Origin: Thysanoteuthis rhombus
Taxonomy: Eukaryota > Mollusca > Cephalopoda > Oegopsida > Thysanoteuthidae
Length of the DNA: 64,000 nt
Assembly (NCBI GenBank): GCA_963457665.1
Contig: OY735212.1
Coordinates: 1,711,397 to 1,775,396, forward strand
Direction: 5' to 3'
Below the pieces are notes generated by a model. The model did no database searches. It was not told the DNA's origin and saw only the letters and a program-made list of their open reading frames with translations. Made by a program: the position numbers and the translations under genes. Below, piece after piece: positions 12,672-23,475 of the stretch. Positions within the stretch are counted from its first letter, which is position 1; every line of letters starts with the position of its first letter.

Positions 12672-12990
12672 ATTTAGAGTAGATGGCGAGTATCTGAGCA
12701 ACCTCAGATTTGTAGACGACATAGCCCTTTTTGCAGAGAACCTACACAACCTCCAACTAATGATAGATGAACTAAATAATGAGAGCAAGAAAGTCGGCTT
12801 ACACATGAACTTCAGCAAGACAAAGATCATATGCAACAACCACATCAGGGATAAAAACACTAAGATCAAAATCGAAGAAACAGAACTGGAGAAAGTAGAT
12901 CACTACATCTACCTAGGACAACAAATCTCCATGAGACCCTCAAAAAAAGAAGAAATCAAGTGAAGAATCACACTAGGATTAGGAAACACA
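12672..12990 (+). mobile_element. RTE-type LINE, RT catalytic part (plus arm of inverted copy)
   Basis: The plus strand encodes VDGEYLSNLRFVDDIALFAE, the catalytic palm motif region with an intact F-V-D-D. It continues through a NFSKTKIICNN stretch and VDHYIYLGQQISM, and ends with KKEEIK, a stop, and RITLGLG. In an intact element this lies upstream of the tail found on the minus strand next door, with about 200 nt missing between them. The opposite orientations, with the upstream part inverted against the 3' part, are what twin priming during LINE insertion produces. The stop and the truncation make it inactive. Confidence 0.85.
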
Positions 12991-13205
12991 TCATAAAATG
13001 ATGATCAGCCAGTTAATCTTGCTTAGTGTTGTTAGTAGGTTCAATCCTTATAAGATCTCTTAGTTTGGATGACTAATGTCCGCACTTATAATAATTAGCT
13101 ATGTGTTGTATGTCATACTTCAGTGATGTCTGGTGACGTAACTTAGTAGAAATAGGATTTTATTGTACACTGAACTTAAATTGTATCTTTACTTAAATTT
13201 AATTA

Positions 13206-13535
13206 AAAGGCGGGAAGTCTTCCTTCGCTGTTCATGGTGAAGAAAGTCTCTCTCCCCTTTTGACCCCTTGAAGGAGGAGACAAAAAAACTTCCTTCTTTT
13301 TTGAACCGTTGAAGGGGGTGATAAAAGACTTATAGAGGTGAGGGGAGTTCCTTTTCATTTTTGACACTTTGAGTGATAAGTCTCTCTTTACTTTTGGTCC
13401 CTGAAAGAAGTTTCCCTTCACTTTTGACCCATTAAAGGAAGAAAATATCTTGCTTCACATTTGACACCTTGAATTTTGATCCCTTAGAGAGGGGGAAAAA
13501 TTCCATTCCCCTTTTAACCTCTTAAAGAATTAAAT
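13206..13535. repeat. Degenerate minisatellite
   Basis: A motif of the form ttcnnttttgaccccttgaaggag recurs about seven times, near 13254, 13296, 13354, 13388, 13416, 13454 and 13508. Spacing is about 30-55 bp and point changes are heavy. The minus-strand reading of part of the tract gives a repetitive K/F/S/P-rich frame, a composition effect rather than a gene. Confidence 0.6.
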
Positions 13536-14226
13536 ATAAGCATATGAAGTAATATATGTATCTATATATGCACATAGAGTAAGATTCCACTCTGGCATTA
13601 TACTTTATTGTAAATAGACACACCCCCCCACTTCAAAACCCTTGAAAAATGATCTTTCTCAGAACTTTGAAACTTTCCCCTCTTGGTCCAATGTTATGTC
13701 TGCCTACTCTAGTTAGATTGCACCCATGCTGAGGTGGTTTCTATTGCATGACAATATGACACTTCTTACTTGTATCACTTCAACCACACCCCAAATAATA
13801 TAACATTCAAAAAGAGAAATAAATCAATAAAAAGTTGTCCCTCTCAAAGTAATACAAAAGCAAATTATTTACCTATTAATCATCTAAATAAAATCTCTCT
13901 ATTATTCTGACAATACAACTAAATATGTCAGCCAATCAGCTGACTGTAAGTTATTTCCGTAAATTAAGCTGAAAGTAAAAAGTAGTAATAAAAAGTGAAA
14001 AATATCCTTATTTGACACCCAGTCATATTGCTCAAAGATGGGGAAAAATACAGATTTTATTTTTCTCTTTTTCTTCAATTTTTTTTTTTCTTTTTAAAGG
14101 TTGTATTACTTCAACAACACCCAGTGTATGCATGTGTCAAGAATGCTTATGGCTTTGAATACCAAATATATGAACTTTTTTTCCATCTCAGTCAATTATT
14201 TCCCAATATCTGGTAATGTAATTCAT

Positions 14227-14237
14227 GTATATATATA

Positions 14238-14304
<67 letters not shown>
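14227..14304. repeat. (TA)n/(TG)n microsatellite
   Basis: Alternating TA with a short internal gtgtgtg interruption, about 78 bp. Confidence 0.95.
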
Positions 14305-14307
<3 letters not shown>

Positions 14308-14332
14308 ACCTGAAGAGAGCAGAAATATAAAC

Positions 14333-14492
14333 ATGTTTGTGTAGCGAATCTACTTTCTACTATATTCCAGGCTCCACTCTAAACCATCTTAACTCTTGGT
14401 GTTTACAGTTGAATGTATCGGGCACTCTATGAAATAAATCCATCACATATCAGACATTGCTTTATATTATATTGCAAACTTGATTTGTACTA
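14333..14492 (+). repeat. Interspersed repeat family B, copy 1
   Basis: The core reads ctctaaacca, then gttgaatgtatcgggcactc, tatgaaataaa, and ends near gatttgtacta. It recurs at about 58358-58478 and 59655-59777 in the same orientation. Next to this copy, 14333-14350 is an exact 18-bp reverse complement of 59615-59632, which lies next to the third copy. The family is unnamed. It has no coding potential and is probably a short non-autonomous element. Confidence 0.6.
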
Positions 14493-15494
14493 TAATATAT
14501 AATTATTTTTTTACCTTACAGAATTCGATAATATGGTACTACCTGTGAATTTTTCTTATTGGGATCATCAGTTGTTTACCATGTAACTATGACAAAACAG
14601 TTATATTAACACGATTATTTAGCAGTGTTCCCCTTAAGCTATGATTTTAGTATACAGCTTTATTTCATTATTTTTAGGGCTGTGTCATTCTATATGTAGT
14701 TAGTTTTGTATAGGGTATTATCATATTGTTTTGTAGATAGTTATTTTATACTACACATCATTTGAAGTTTTTTTTCCTTTTTTTTTTTTGTTTTTAAACG
14801 CTGGGCTTCCTACCATACGTTATCCCCAAAAACGCATTTGACATTGAGGTATCAATAAGTGTTACTACAGACATGTTTTTCATGTTTATTATTAAAAATA
14901 GATATTTAATAATAACAAATAAGGGGCTAGTCAATTTATCTAGTTACATGCACAATACAGAACATGTTTGATTCTGTTGTGCAGCATATTTTATGGAAAT
15001 GTTGGGGGGGATGATCAATTAAAAATAGGAAAAAGAGGTGATAAGTCATTTTTCCCACCTTTTGTTCAGCACTGATCACTAAAAAAGGCTGGGGTTTTTT
15101 TTTGTTTTTTTTTTAAGCGTAAATGCTGACAGACACGAACTAAGGGACAAATTAAGCATAAACTTATGTTGTGTTTGCCCCCCCCCCCCGCCTACTAAAA
15201 TCCTATTTTGGAAGGGAATTCAGGTAAAACCAAAACTCCATTGCCTGTATGTGAGAAACATTCATAGCCAACAAGTCTGACCCACAGAGGGAAACTATGA
15301 TAGCAGTTTTGGTTGAGTCTCTGATAAAGAAGTCAATGTATATGCAAGCTGTTATTTTTGCCTTTGTCATCAAATATAAAAGTGAAAGCTTCAAATAAAA
15401 ATGGATATTTATGATAAATAAAGGATTAGTCAATGTATCAAGTTGTATGCGCCTTTAATACAGAACAAATTCAATAGTAAAAGAAAGCCTGCTG

Positions 15495-15890
15495 AAACTA
15501 GGAAGCACCCAGAGAGTGCATACCTCTGCCAACACCATTGTCAGAGAAAGTAATTGTGTATGGATCCACCCCAAAATTAAAGCACTTCATCCATGGCTCA
15601 TTGACTGCCCTTCCATAAATTTTCATGGAAATTCATTGAGAACTTTTCAAGATATTGTGTGGGCAGAAATGAACTTCAGCCGCTATTATGTAGTGCAGAC
15701 GTATAACTACGACTTTGGGGAGGTGATTGTACATGAAAATTTATTCCTTCTTTTTGTAGGCTATTGTCCATCCCTCTACAAAATTTCTTTGAGATATTAT
15801 ATGCACTATCATGAGCATAAACATGAATGTATCGGGGGCGGGGGGGAATGGAAAAATGTCTCTATCAAATAAGAAATTCCAGGATCCACT
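15495..15890 (+). repeat. SINE-like repeat, plus copy
   Basis: It begins with gagagtgcatacctctgcca and contains ccttccataaattttcatgg, then aaattcattgagaactttt. The form 'ccatgaaattt-catggaaat-ccgttcataactttt' is a widespread tail in animal SINE/LINE families as I remember them. The same segment occurs inverted near 20530-20590. A second half (about 15750-15890) resembles 20690-20870 in inverted form. The open frame across it is incidental. Confidence 0.5.
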
Positions 15891-17013
15891 CAGAAATTTA
15901 ACCAAGCCTATTAGTTGAAAATATTGTTACAAACTCTGTGTTCCTGGTTTTCTGAGTTCAGTTCTTGACAAGGGTGGTAGATGTAATTCATCAATGAGTA
16001 CTCTTTCTACATTGGGTAGTAGTGATCTTGAAGAGTGTTCACTAGTGATTTGTTCAAGAGGGTCTGATTAGTGAAGAAAATAAGTTTGTATATAGAAATC
16101 TATGTGGATGAGTCAATGCAGCTCCTGTCCCTGGTTCAACAATCACCAATCCTCTATCCTACTGTTTTAGCAGAGAGGCATTGAGTACCATTTTTATTTC
16201 AAAGTCTTGGTTATGACTCGACCAGGGATTGATGCTCAATTGTTTATTTCTAGACTGTTAAGTACTATGTGCTGACGTTGCTTAACTTTGGTAATCTTAC
16301 GAGAACCAGTGTATCAGACATGATTTGACTGTAAATTCAATGTAGAAATCTAATTCTGATCAATTAGTAATCTATAATATAATAGGCAAGATGTCTATAC
16401 ACTTGCGTCTGTCAGAATTAAAAATCAAAATTTCCTGTCAAAAGGTGTCGGGTAGGGGAGAGTTCTGAGAATGGAATCACAATGCACAGAGGGTGGGAAG
16501 AGGGAACCAGAAGCTGGGAAGAGATATGCAATGTATGGGGATTAAGCATCAAGATATCCACTGATGGAGAATGGCTGAACTTGGCTATCAACAAAAGGTG
16601 AGAGAATGAAATATAATTAAAATCTCCTGAATGTCTGAGCCAAAGTTTAGATCAAGCACTAGGGATAGTCTGTTGTTTTTTTTTGTTTTACTGTTGTTTT
16701 TTTTTTTTGTTTTTTTTTTCCCCTTCAGGTACTTCAGATTTCCATCAATATTGAAATATTACTGTTTCTAGGTTACATAGAATGAGTTACACCCACTTAA
16801 ATAAAACTTATCGAGCATATCAATGAAAGTGACTTCATCTGCTCTTGGTTGCCAAGTTACATCAAGATCACCAATTGGTTCTCGAGGTATTCAAAGTATC
16901 TAGATGCCATTTGGTCTGGCCTCATACGGACTTTTCCCATGATTAAAATAGAAAATCTACTTGAAATGATTCAAGTTCTACATGTGCTTCATTCTATTAA
17001 TCTATATTGTTAC

Positions 17014-17464
17014 AAACCATCTAGCAGATCAGTTAACACAAGTTTCTTTTGTTTTTAAAAAGGTCTGGCTGGATAGGTAAGTATGTATGTATCATGTATG
17101 GAGGCTGTGCCAATGGAGCTAGAGGGGTGAAAATTAAAAATTTTGCTTTATATCCTGGATTTCTTTTCTTTGTTTTGAATTCACACCCTGAATAAGCTAG
17201 TGGGAGATTCAATTCAAATTAAATCTATAAATTGCTCCCTTAATTTGTGTCCAGCAGTATTCATGCTTACTCTTTTTTTTATTTTTTTATTTTTTTTTAT
17301 TCAGAATTTTCTTGTGATCACTGCACTACAAAAAGTAAGACAAGTAACTTCATTATTGATCACCCCTTTTCCCAATTTTTTAGTTGGTCACCCTCAACAT
17401 AGCATGATTCCAAAAGACTGTGGCTGTGTAATGGTTTCTATTGAGTTCCTAACCAGTCCTGTTT
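17014..17464 (+). repeat. Interspersed repeat family A, copy 1
   Basis: Copies begin around aaaccatc..ctgtcaacatgggtttcttc, continue with gtctggctgg, a 'gccaatggagctagagggctg' equivalent, an internal T-rich tract, and 'ttagtgatcactgcccaa'. They end in 'caaaagacgttggtca..tgatggtttctattgagtgact-aaccagacctg' equivalents. Here all these landmarks are present in diverged form. No coding potential is seen, and it does not match any named class I can recall. Confidence 0.65.
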
Positions 17465-17516
17465 AAGTAAGACTTTGTACCATAGTCCCTCAAGTTTTGC
17501 AGACTTGAAATATTTG

Positions 17517-17600
17517 TGGATTTGATTATTCCTTTTTTTGATTATTCCTTTTTTTGATTATTCCTTTTTTTTTTCTTCTTTCTTTTTCTTTCTTTTTTCT
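17517..17600. repeat. Short tandem repeat and pyrimidine tract
   Basis: The unit gattattccttttttt is repeated about three times, then grades into a T/C-rich run. Confidence 0.8.
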
Positions 17601-17926
17601 ATCAATTATGTGAATTTACTCTCATGGGGGAAAATTTTCAATTTTTTGCTGAAAAGAAAAACAAATTCTCATTAATTAATAACATAGAATATGGCTGTTT
17701 TCAAACAGTGTTTCTGGGTTTGTTTTTGTTTTTTTTTGTTTTTTTCCAGCAAATTATCATAACCTGTTTTGTTGATTGCTTATTAACAAGCTTTGAAAAA
17801 ATGACAATGGAAAGTGAAATTAAACTTTAACTTGAAGTGAATATCATTGAAGAAAGCATAACCATAATAAATACTTGAAAAACTTAATAGCATTATCCAA
17901 AATGTGTATAAAATTACTCTCTCTGT

Positions 17927-17953
<27 letters not shown>
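17927..17953. repeat. Poly-A run (27 nt)
   Basis: One of the few long A runs on this strand. Most long homopolymers in the window are T. No retroposon body was identified immediately upstream. Confidence 0.9.
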
Positions 17954-17957
<4 letters not shown>

Positions 17958-18973
17958 CCATAAATCAAAAACTACAGAGTTCAGTGTGTCATGTCTATTC
18001 CAAGTTCTCAAGACATGAAAGGAGAAGGTAAAAATGAAGACAACATTGCTGGGTTGAACTAATTACATTGAAAGAAATATAATAGATGAAAACTGTTCAT
18101 TTCTCCTCGGTGAATGGATAGGAAAGAAGTATCATGAATCATAAATAATCATGGAAATCACTCTATTGTTAATGATATCCCTTTGCTTTCCTCTCTCTGA
18201 GGAGAAATGAAAAACTGTAACCCAGACGCAAATCTATTCCAGGTTGTACTTTGAACAGGTGAGAGATTTAATTAAATTTTAATTACTTAAAATCCCAAAT
18301 GTTTATCTCTCTGTAAAATCATAAAGGATCTGACCTCACTTGCCTCCCATACTCACAAAGCTTCTATTGTATGAAAAGAAAAAGGTTTCCATTGTATTAT
18401 TCTTATTTTTCACAGATTATATTTAATTAATCATTGCATTATAATTGTCAAAGTTGGGCAAAAATCAAGGACAAATTTTCGAAAAGAAAAAAAATCAAAT
18501 TTTTCATCATAGCTATATCCAAAAGTTCTCAATGAATTCAATGACATTTCACTTAAGGTTAGGCTATGGGCTAAGGAAGACTTGATTGAATTTGGGGGCT
18601 GATACTAGAATATTTTGTTATCTCCCACCATTCCAAAACCTATTTAAGGGGAATTTTGAAGAAACAAACATTTTTCTAGACATGGAAATGTTTCACTACT
18701 TTCTTTTAAATTTAACAGTGTAGGACTTACAGCTTTGGATAGAATATGCGGAAAAGTCGGGCCACTTACTATATTATGGCAAGTTAACTTTAAGATTCAT
18801 AAACCACTTTTAACTGTTGTGGACCTTTTCAATGTATAGAGTAAAAGGGAGTACTTATGTGAATTGAATTGAAGAAAACATTTTTTTAAATCACCAAAAA
18901 GAATTTATTCTCTTTGAATTACTTTTTGAATTCTTTAAAATGAATCTATGAATTAAACTCTCTACTATTGTAG

Positions 18974-19069
18974 CCTTGTGCTAGACAAGCTATGTTTAGT
19001 AAAGAAGAAATGGAAAGGTTTTTGATGATTTATGAAAATCCTGATGGGCAATCACCAAAATCAAGCAAT
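18974..19069 (+). other. Possible exon (unrecognised, 32 codons)
   Basis: A pyrimidine-rich stretch ending in ttgtag at 18973 could serve as a 3' splice site, and AAT|GTGAGT at 19069/19070 is a strong 5' splice-site match. Only one frame is open between them. It reads MFSKEEMERFLMIYENPDG in its centre, hydrophilic and not low-complexity. The exon would be 96 nt, phase 0 to 0. Joined directly to the membrane-protein exon at 22157 it would be out of frame. It would therefore be a non-coding 5' exon, need another exon in between, or belong elsewhere. I do not recognise the peptide. Confidence 0.25.
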
Positions 19070-19644
19070 GTGAGTAATGCCACTCTGGGTACTAGTCAGC
19101 TCTGTCTATATCCCATGTGGCCATCCAGGAGGAGAGAAACTTGTGGTATGGAAAGCTGGGCAGGGATGGCTGTTGCCATAGCCAGCATGAAGGTTCTGGC
19201 AATTGGTTATCAGAAGCTTATACATCTTACCTTTTTATCCCTTGTGCTCATTGGTTTATAGTCCATGTTTAACATTTTTCTTTCAGGAATGTTGTTTGTG
19301 TAAAGTAACTGGTAACAAAGGTGTCTCTGCTCTGATGCTAACCAAGTCTTCAAAAGTTGTTTTTCTTAGCACTGTCAACCTCAGTCTTCTTGATAGTCTA
19401 CTTCATTATTAAAGTCAATCTGGTCATGGGTGTCTGTTGCCAGTTTTCTGGGGAGAAAGGTGCAAAAGGATATATACAGAGTAGATCTTAGTCACAAACC
19501 TGTTGAAAGTGAAGAACAACACCATCTTTTTACATAGATACAGGTGAGATCCTTTATCTATTGTAACCTTTCACCTTTCAAACTCCATCTCCTGGGGTGA
19601 GAAGGCCTGATCCAGGTTAGTCTACATTCTGCAAAAAAAGGGCT

Positions 19645-19835
19645 GAAAATTTGAATGTTTACTCCCTATTATGCCTACAAAAACTTTTCTTTTCTTTTTT
19701 TTAAATAGCACCCCCAATAGTGTTTTAGATGGAGTACAATTAACCATGTGAATTTATCCAAAATTGTTTCCTCAATTTGCGTCTAACAGTGTTCAAGCTT
19801 GTCAAAACAAAGATGACAAAATTCTACTAGAAACA
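19645..19835 (+). repeat. Interspersed repeat family A, partial copy
   Basis: The middle part of family A is visible: 'gtttactccctattatgcctac', a T-rich stretch, 'agtacaattaaccatgtgaa', and a 'tttgcgtctaacagtgttcaa' equivalent. The 3' end with the gtttctattgag landmark is missing. Confidence 0.5.
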
Positions 19836-20475
19836 GTTTTGAAATTAATCACCTTTCTTAGATCTATCAATTTTCTTACTTACCTAGGGATATAGATATT
19901 CAAAAATGGATTTGTTATTGTTTGTATGGTGAAATAGAGTTTATTCAATTCTAGAATTGAATGAACTAAAATGAAGTCAGAAATTCAAAGTGTCCAACAT
20001 TCAATTTGATAAATAGATATAAATGATTCTTTTTGGAATAATAATAAAATTTTAAAAAAACTTATATATTTTGGCTACTTATGCCTTCATCTACTTTTGA
20101 GACAAAAATTTCCAGATGTGTTCAGTATTTAAAAAAATTAGTTATGAACTCTTGTAAACCAATCCTATTCTATTCATTGTATTGAACAATCTGAGACTGG
20201 CATTTTTGTTGTTGTTTGACTTGTCATCCATTAGTGTGTACATCAGTTTTTGATGAGGTAATATTGTTTTGGTATGAAATCAAGGTCAGCACTTCAGCCC
20301 CCAGGCCAAATCCAATATACTGCTTTGCTTGATGGGGGTCCTCAAATATCTTAAAGACAGCCGTATTAATAGGCAGAGTTTATTGATGGTATATTGTATT
20401 GTTTTGGTAGGGGTGTCAAATTTACCATACAATTACGATGCAGACATTGATCCTTACATTTGAATTGTTCATCTT

Positions 20476-20880
20476 TTGGGGCAAATCCAGGAATTTCCTG
20501 TAGTTTCCTCCTTCTCCCAACCCGGCATCATAGCTCATCTTCAGAAGTTCTCCATGAATTTCCATGAATATTTATGGAAGGTTTGGCAATGGTTTTTAAA
20601 TCTTGTGGTGGATCAAAACAATTTTTTCAGTCACCTCTCCTGCATCGTAGCTTTATCTATTAGTGGAATGGAGGGCGATGCTCTTACAAAGATATTTTTA
20701 CATTTTAGGGTTGATGCAGAAAGTTTTCATGTGCACCTCTTCTGCATCATTATTATATGTACACAGCACAATATCTCAATGTTCTCAATTAAATTTTGTA
20801 CAAGGGGGGGGCAATGGGTTAAGGAAGGAGTGTTTGGGGGCAAATTCAGGAATTTTTCAGTCATCCAAGTTTTTCAGTTA
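20476..20880 (-). repeat. SINE-like repeat, two minus-strand monomers
   Basis: The reverse complement of 20530-20590 reads ccttccataaatattcatgg, then aaattcatggagaactt, matching the plus copy at about 15595-15650. A second monomer (about 20690-20870) gives tacaaaatttaattgagaac, comparable to 15778-15800. Each monomer ends with the same caaat(c/t)caggaatttt sequence, at about 20480 and 20840. Confidence 0.5.
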
Positions 20881-21191
20881 AAATGACTACATTGAAAAAA
20901 TCCTTTTTTCTAAAGCAAAAAATTTTACAAATTTCAATTCTAGTGATGCGTTTTATTCATAATTAATGTATACAAATCAGCTGGACCCTCTCTTTCCATC
21001 CATCGTCCAAAACTAAGTCATCTAAGTATTGTGATTAGTTCCCTTGATTTTGAGTTAACATTATTCCAAAGCACGAGGGGGCGGGGTTCTATTTATGATG
21101 TAACTATACTGACAGATTGGGCCCTCTCTTTCTGACTAGCAAATTGTCCATCAAGTATTTTATTGATTTTAGGAGGGTTTCTATTTGCGCT

Positions 21192-21210
21192 ATGATATAT
21201 ATATATATAT
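21192..21210. repeat. Short (AT)n
   Basis: Brief AT dinucleotide run. The 20960-21180 stretch around it holds ctggaccctctctttcc-like phrases related to the arms of the inverted-repeat element at 6003-6263. Confidence 0.7.
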
Positions 21211-21758
21211 TAGTACTGATCAAAGACAGTAATGTAGGCATACCCAATTAAACATGGTTTGTTATAGGGTAGTTTGTGTCCCTTGATGTAGCACAGTTAT
21301 ACAAAAGAAAGGACTGTACATTGAGCTGGCAAAGACGGCCTTTATGTGAGTAATTATAAGGATCAATTGATAAGTAAGTTATAAATGTTCATTTCAAAAG
21401 CAGTGGCTTGGTAATAAAAGAGTCGAAAGAAAAATTCATGTTCTGAATGTTTTGAACTTCTCTGATGTTTAATGACCTGATCTTCATCAGCAGCCTTTTA
21501 ACGTCCAGGCATAAAAGGAGCAAATGTTTGAATTTTCAGCTCTAGCTCTCTAGATGCATCCTCTATGCATGACATTTAGATAGCCAGCCAGATCTACTAA
21601 AAACTGGAGAAACCTATGTTGACAGTTTGGATCAATGGTTGCTGATAATACTGCTACAGATAAAATATCAGTCTCACAAAATTGATCACTTGCAACATAA
21701 ACTAAATTGATGATCAGTTTTAATTTCTCTTCCCTAATCTTTTTAAAACTTAAACATT

Positions 21759-22101
21759 TACTTCTTATGTCCACAAAAAGTTTTTTTTTTCTTTTTTTGT
21801 TTTGTTTTTTTACTCTTCCCCCAACCCACCAAAAAAATGTTTTTAGTAGGGGTTTAACTTACCATGTAAGTTTATGCTAAATTGATTCCATGGTTTTTGC
21901 TACCATTTTTTTTTTTTTTTTTTTTTTTTCAAATTCAGACGTTTTAGTGATTAGTCAAAACGCTGAACAAAAGTGACAAATTATTGATCAATCCCCTTTT
22001 TTTTTCTTTTCCAATTTTTCAATTGATCATTTCCAACCCTGCATGCTGCCAAAAGACGTTGGTCACATGATGGTTTCTATTCTGTGACTAACCAGACCTG
22101 A
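21759..22101 (+). repeat. Interspersed repeat family A, copy next to gene exon
   Basis: It shows the 'atgtccacaaaaag'-T-rich start of the middle part, 'gtaagtttatgctaaattga', 'ttagtgattagtcaaaacgc', 'caaaagacgttggtcacatg' and the terminal 'gtgactaaccagacctg'. It ends about 55 bp before the splice acceptor of the membrane-protein exon. It therefore makes up most of the visible end of that intron and could contribute branch-point or pyrimidine sequence. Confidence 0.65.
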
Positions 22102-22141
22102 CCATACTTCTATCTGACTTCTTTCTTTACTTATGTACTTA

Positions 22142-22156
22142 TGATCTGTTTTGCAG
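22142..22156 (+). promoter_or_regulatory. 3' splice site of the membrane-protein exon
   Basis: The sequence tgatctgttttgcag ends at 22156, a good polypyrimidine-CAG acceptor. Base composition changes from AT-rich to clearly GC-richer right after it. The frame of the downstream protein stays open back to this point, leaving one nucleotide from a split codon. Confidence 0.6.
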
Positions 22157-22196
22157 TGGCCCCTCAGATTTAGCGGACCAGAACATTGCCAGCGCC

Positions 22197-22730
22197 ATGT
22201 CTTCTGGTGACAATGGGAACCATTCCAGTGAGCGGCAACCGCTCCACAAGGAAATCCACGATGATACGGACTTCTCGAATGACCTAAACGTTCACAATGG
22301 AGCCATGTCCGTTGATGTAACTTCACTCATTGACCAGAACACGCCCTCTGGTAGTGGTCCCGATGACATGCGCTCTTTCTCGATCGAACCTGTGTTCCAG
22401 AACACACTGGATAATCCTTACCGTGAGACCACGGTCTCCGTCCCCCACATGGTACGTCGTGTACCATCTTCAGAGATGCTTCCGAGACCATGGAAACACC
22501 TGCAGTGGATTCTCATAGCATCATACATCAGCCTGTTCTTGTGTATTCCAGTTGGTGTTCTTGCGTATCACTATGCATGGAAAGCCATGAAACATCAGTC
22601 GAAAGGTCTTTATGGCCTGATGCAGAGGGACAGTAAGTTTGCTGTGTGGCTCATCTACACGAGTTTTTTGATGACCGCCCTATTAATAATCATAATCACG
22701 GTGGTTCTGGTTTGTAGGAACGGATGCTGA
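22197..22730 (+). CDS. CD225/dispanin-type two-helix membrane protein
   Basis: 177 residues. Residues 1-98 are hydrophilic, rich in Ser, Asp and Asn, with no signal peptide. Residues 104-124 form a first hydrophobic segment containing CIPVGVLAY. Then comes a basic loop with WKAMKHQSKGLYGLMQRDSK (127-146). Residues 149-172 form a second membrane segment, and the tail is CRNGC. The spacing of Cys116, the P-x-G of helix 1, the basic loop and helix 2 fits the CD225 domain (dispanins, including IFITM, PRRT and SynDIG types). The match is divergent and I cannot assign a subfamily. Known family members sit in plasma or endosomal membranes and affect membrane or vesicle behaviour; a role here is inference. 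The ATG has a good context (gcgccATG). The frame is also open upstream to the splice acceptor at 22156 (13 more codons), so translation may start in an earlier exon not identified here. Codon use and GC content stand out from the flanks. The frame is intact and the exon carries the stop. Confidence 0.75.
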   Translation: MSSGDNGNHSSERQPLHKEIHDDTDFSNDLNVHNGAMSVDVTSLIDQNTPSGSGPDDMRSFSIEPVFQNTLDNPYRETTVSVPHMVRRVPSSEMLPRPWKHLQWILIASYISLFLCIPVGVLAYHYAWKAMKHQSKGLYGLMQRDSKFAVWLIYTSFLMTALLIIIITVVLVCRNGC

Positions 22731-23475
22731 AATGATAATCGATGAACTTGAGGAAAAGGATGGAAATAATCACCGCCTAACTCAGTGTTGCCACATTCAG
22801 CTATTAGGGGGAAATAACCCGATCTTCATTTCCAACACTTACCCGAAACAGGCATTCTCGCTAATCTGATAACAAAGATTCAATACCAGCCTCATTTCTT
22901 GCTCTATTTCTGAATTTGGTGCTATTCCAATGCCTGTGTTTGGTAAGCATCAAATTTGGAAATCAATTGTCTGGGGGCAGAGGTTAAATACCAGCCTAAT
23001 TTATAGCTCGATTTCCAAATTCTTCACCATTCCAATGCCTGTGTTAGGTAAGTCTCCCAGATAATGTTTGGATTATTTCCCCCTTATGGCCAAATCTGGA
23101 GACCCTGATCTAACTTGCACCCACCTTCCCAATACTGTTGTTGAATAATGATGATGATGATGATTGTTGGTCAATTGTGTGCACCAGATGGAAAGAAGGT
23201 TTTGGTTTTTTTTTTTGTTTTTGTTTTTTTGTTTTTAATCCAAGGAATTAAGTAATATTTTGGATGAAAAGAAAAAAGACATCAGCATTTCAAGTATGGT
23301 TTTTATTCCATGCATTTATAACAGGAAGAAGGAAAAAATGAAAAATGGTGGTTACAAAAAATGAAATGTAAAAAACAAGAAAATATCTCTTTTCCTCCCT
23401 CAAAAATTAAAGAGATTACACTTACAAATATTTTGTGGGAGAGAAAAATTGGAAAAAAATTTTAAAAAATAAAAG
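22731..23475 (+). other. Probable 3' UTR with internal duplication
   Basis: No intron acceptor is needed after the stop at 22730, so this is likely 3' UTR. A ~75-bp segment is duplicated at about 22880-22952 and 22985-23057. Both copies contain aataccagcct and attccaatgcctgtgtt, and both end in a splice-donor-like ggtaag. The first near-canonical polyadenylation signals are ATTAAA at 23406 and AATAAA at 23468. The true end is not determined. Confidence 0.4.
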
